Below are positions 61,427 to 64,000 of a DNA stretch of 64,000 nt, one piece after another. The translations under genes were made by a program, and so were the position numbers. The notes under the pieces are model-generated. The model saw only the letters and a list, made by a program, of their open reading frames with translations, ran no database searches and was not told the DNA's origin. Position 1 is the first letter of the stretch. Every line of letters begins with the position of its first letter. The DNA lies in NCBI RefSeq assembly GCF_016860605.1, contig NZ_BNJR01000017.1:186001-250000 (forward strand), read 5' to 3'. The stretch comes from Lentilactobacillus fungorum. Its GTDB lineage: Bacteria > Bacillota > Bacilli > Lactobacillales > Lactobacillaceae.

Positions 61427-63421
61427 TTATGTCTCTATAATTGCTACTCCCCAAGGCTCTAATGACAACGGTCCAGAAACCTTGCTACCCCTAATTAATT
61501 CATTCCCGGTTACAGAATTATGAGTGGTTTGCACTACTCCTGAATAGTTAAAATAAAAGGTGATTTGCTTTCCAAATTCATTTATTGCCTGTTTTACAAT
61601 GATTGGAAAGTCTTCAGAAGTTCTTCGAATGCCAACTTCTTCAACGAACGCTTGAATGATCTGATGAATAACTTCTTTGGAAGGTAAGCAACCAATGTAA
61701 ATTGTGGCTCCCTTGCCGAAGGTATTCTTAGTAATTGCCGCGTAGCCTTGCCAATTAGGATCATCATAACTGGCAATTACTTCTGCCGTATCCGGGATCA
61801 ACAATTCCATCCAGTCTTTCAAAAGAAGGTCACTCGTGGGATTAATGACCTGACTTTCAGGAACAAGCCGACAACCATCTGGGTCAACAAACAATTCATA
61901 ATGGGCACCAATTGACTTACTAATTATCCCTGGCTGTACGTCTGTGCGTACCTTTACATGTTCATCTGTAAATCCAGATTTAAATGTGTAAATGACGTGA
62001 CCACCGGCTTCAACATAATCATTTAATTGAGATAAGAAAATATCACTAACGCTGTATAATGCTGGCACAACAATTAACCGATAATTGTCAAGCTGAATAT
62101 GATGTTCATCAACGATGTCCGTACGAACATTTAACTTGTAAAACTCGTCGTACAATAAGCGAAAAGCATCATTATAGTTTCGCTTATCTGAAAACGGGAA
62201 ATTCTGAATCGCTGAAAGGCTTTGATTACTAACTAGAAAAGCAACATCCGCTGTTACCTTTAGATTTACAATGTGTTGCGACAACTGTTTAAACTGTTTA
62301 CCTGTTTCAACAACTTCGTCATACACTGGGTTTGGCTGAAAATCATGGCTCAATATTCCCTTCCAAAATGTTTCAGCTGAATTATGAATCGAATGCCAAT
62401 GCCAGTATTCAACCATATTAGCTCCGGAAGCGATGTGGCTAAAAGCAAGCTGTCGTAATTGCCCAGGATATGGTACCTGTTGCTTAAATGCTTGAGCTTG
62501 CGTTTCAAGAACCAAGTAATTATCATGCTTCAATGATCGCATTTCATCACCAGCGAATGAAATTTCAGCTCCCGTTAAGTGCTTTCGTGATGGATGATAA
62601 ACATCCACCCCGGCATAATCCAAGGATTCACTCGCTTTAAAGTGATCCACTTCCGGTTGAATTCCAAATGAATAACCACGCCATTCAAAATCAAAATTAT
62701 GCGTAATAAATTGATCAGAAAGACGATATTCAGCCACCAACTCTACCTGCCATTTCAGATATTGATTAACCAACTCTCTTCTATATCGATCAAACTCTGC
62801 TTGCAAACTTCCATTGATGGTTCCATCCATCGACGGGAAGTCCTCCCAAGAGTTAATTCGATTACTCCAATAATCTAATCCGAATTCCTTATTAAACTTA
62901 TCTAAATCGTTATTGAACTCTTTTTTAATAAATTGAACAAAACCTTGCTGAACGTTTTTGCTTGACGTGCCATAGTATTTGGTCTCGTTATCTACTTGAT
63001 AACCAATGACTGCAGGATGCCTAGCAACGTGGCTTACCATCTTTCTAATAATTCGCTCAGCATATCTCAGAAACGCAGGGCTAGAGATATCAAATATTTG
63101 TCTAGCACCATACGGCTTTCTATGACCGTCAACTTGAACCATAACTTCAGGATACTTTTTAGATAACCAACTAGGGATTGCATAAGTAGGGGTTCCAACA
63201 ATCACACTAATACCTGCTTGATTCATCGCATCTAAAACTTTATCAAGGGTTGAAAAATCAAATACGCCATCTTCAGGTTCATAAGTACTCCAAGTACTTT
63301 CGCCAATCCTAACAACATTGATATTTGCTTCAAGCATCATCTCGATGTCTTTGTCGAGACGGTCATAGGGAAGATATTCATAATAATAAGCCGCTCCATA
63401 AAGTATTTTTTTAAATGACAT
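61427..63421 (-). CDS. Glycoside hydrolase family 42 beta-galactosidase
   Basis: A 664-residue intracellular enzyme with acid/base Glu146 (QVDNETKYYG) and nucleophile Glu306 (LVLETQAQ), followed by the trimerisation (Rossmann-like) domain and a small C-terminal beta domain. GH42 enzymes act on beta-galactosides or alpha-L-arabinopyranosides of plants. First gene of the operon, behind a cre site, and divergent from an AraC-type regulator. GGAGGTTTGAA precedes the ATG. Confidence 0.9.
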   Translation of the reverse strand: MSFKKILYGAAYYYEYLPYDRLDKDIEMMLEANINVVRIGESTWSTYEPEDGVFDFSTLDKVLDAMNQAGISVIVGTPTYAIPSWLSKKYPEVMVQVDGHRKPYGARQIFDISSPAFLRYAERIIRKMVSHVARHPAVIGYQVDNETKYYGTSSKNVQQGFVQFIKKEFNNDLDKFNKEFGLDYWSNRINSWEDFPSMDGTINGSLQAEFDRYRRELVNQYLKWQVELVAEYRLSDQFITHNFDFEWRGYSFGIQPEVDHFKASESLDYAGVDVYHPSRKHLTGAEISFAGDEMRSLKHDNYLVLETQAQAFKQQVPYPGQLRQLAFSHIASGANMVEYWHWHSIHNSAETFWKGILSHDFQPNPVYDEVVETGKQFKQLSQHIVNLKVTADVAFLVSNQSLSAIQNFPFSDKRNYNDAFRLLYDEFYKLNVRTDIVDEHHIQLDNYRLIVVPALYSVSDIFLSQLNDYVEAGGHVIYTFKSGFTDEHVKVRTDVQPGIISKSIGAHYELFVDPDGCRLVPESQVINPTSDLLLKDWMELLIPDTAEVIASYDDPNWQGYAAITKNTFGKGATIYIGCLPSKEVIHQIIQAFVEEVGIRRTSEDFPIIVKQAINEFGKQITFYFNYSGVVQTTHNSVTGNELIRGSKVSGPLSLEPWGVAIIET

Positions 63422-63444
63422 TTCAAACCTCCAATTTCACCTTT

Positions 63445-63460
63445 TGGAAAGCGCTTTCTA
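63445..63460 (-). promoter_or_regulatory. cre site before the GH42 gene
   Basis: GAAAGCGCTTTC is a perfect 12-bp palindrome within TGGAAAGCGCTTTCTA, a strong CcpA site, just 24 nt before the start codon. Confidence 0.8.
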
Positions 63461-63574
63461 AACAGCTATCATTATGTAGTATTTGAACAATAAATAATAT
63501 TGCCAAATCGAGCTTGTAATTGTTCAAATATGACATATAATGAAATTCACTATTAGTTGGTTTGGGAGGATAAT

Positions 63575-64000
63575 ATGGACTTCTTGAAAAATGCAAAGCG
63601 TTTACCTGTAATTGACTGGAACCTAACCTTTTTTGGCGCCCATGAACAAAGAGTTCCCGATAACTGGGCGGTTCCGACAGAAAAGCATTATGCTTTCGAA
63701 TGTGTTTATGTCATTCACGGCACCGAAAACATCCAGATTCAGCATCATCACTATCAACTATATGCAGGCGACTTTTTCTTAATTCCTCCAGAGTTCGTCC
63801 ATAATATGTCAGCGGGAAAAGATTTAACATATTTTTGTTTTCATTTTGACATTGATGATCCGCAGTTGAAGGTTCAATTGATTAGGGGACTGACTTACTA
63901 TCACCCATCTAGTTCACCCCTCTGCAAGAGTCTCAAAAAACATTTAACAGGCTTAGATGACTTAATTCGTATTGGGAATTTCGATTTTAATACAAAGATG
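63575..64000 (+). CDS. AraC family regulator, 5' part
   Basis: The first 142 codons of a gene cut by the window end. GGGAGGATAAT precedes the ATG. The translation (FECVYVIHGTENIQIQHHHY, LYAGDFFLIPPEFVHNM) is the cupin-like arabinose-binding domain of AraC regulators; the DNA-binding part lies outside. Divergent from the glycoside operon by about 150 nt, so probably its activator. Confidence 0.8.
   Translation, partial: MDFLKNAKRLPVIDWNLTFFGAHEQRVPDNWAVPTEKHYAFECVYVIHGTENIQIQHHHYQLYAGDFFLIPPEFVHNMSAGKDLTYFCFHFDIDDPQLKVQLIRGLTYYHPSSSPLCKSLKKHLTGLDDLIRIGNFDFNTKM

Overview
The window reads as chromosome of a heterofermentative, plant-associated lactic acid bacterium of the Lactobacillaceae, most likely near Levilactobacillus or Secundilactobacillus. 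The evidence is xylulose-5-phosphate phosphoketolase, a xylA/xylB/XylR pentose set, an S-layer protein of the L. brevis type, large surface proteins with repeated basic C-terminal modules (DUF5776-like), T-box and CcpA (cre) control, and AGGAGG ribosome sites. The genus is an inference from protein resemblance. No rRNA, tRNA, prophage, transposase or CRISPR array was seen.

Layout. 0.2-4 kb: a family 2 glycosyltransferase, then araB-araD behind an AraR-like operator. 4-6.5 kb: a Crp/Fnr regulator coupled to an unknown gene, then a secreted LysM-3D protein. 6.6-12.6 kb: an ABC-2 exporter with a TetR regulator, an aldo/keto reductase and a drug-type MFS pump. 13-19.5 kb: two membrane PH-domain proteins, a second aldo/keto reductase, an operon with a cysteine-free uracil-DNA glycosylase, and a GlcU-type sugar carrier. 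19.9-23.9 kb: a metal ABC importer and a COG0523 GTPase, each behind a Zur-like box. 24-33.9 kb: a large LRR/MucBP surface protein, phosphoketolase, then a T-box-controlled prolyl aminopeptidase and peptide-binding lipoprotein, and a CAP-domain secreted protein. 34.8-44.4 kb: small secreted protein, NmrA-type and aldo/keto reductases, S-layer protein, giant subtilisin-like protease. 44.7-56 kb: MFS pump, acetoin-type reductase, xylBA, Lrp regulator, amino acid permease, XylR and pentose symporter. 56-64 kb: a cre-controlled glycoside locus (GH42, GH3, MFS, GH30) with a divergent AraC regulator cut by the window end.

Metabolic logic: xylose enters by the symporter, is isomerised by XylA and phosphorylated by XylB; L-ribulose would enter through AraB and AraD; both give xylulose-5-phosphate, which phosphoketolase splits to acetyl phosphate and glyceraldehyde-3-phosphate. 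The glycosidase locus would feed plant sugars in.

The outstanding feature is a family of about 120-bp imperfect palindromes: 20 recognisable copies in 8 clusters plus one decayed relic. They form tandem arrays of one to four units. In six clusters the same end lies 21-30 nt before a start codon, and in three of these the other end begins 14-17 nt after a recognisable -10 box, so the array makes up almost the whole 5' leader. Stem sequences differ between copies but change in pairs on both arms, including paired exchanges in the outer stem. Two clusters of a variant subtype abut stop codons instead, and the element end appears to supply the TAG. I do not recognise this family; it is my candidate for an undescribed system.
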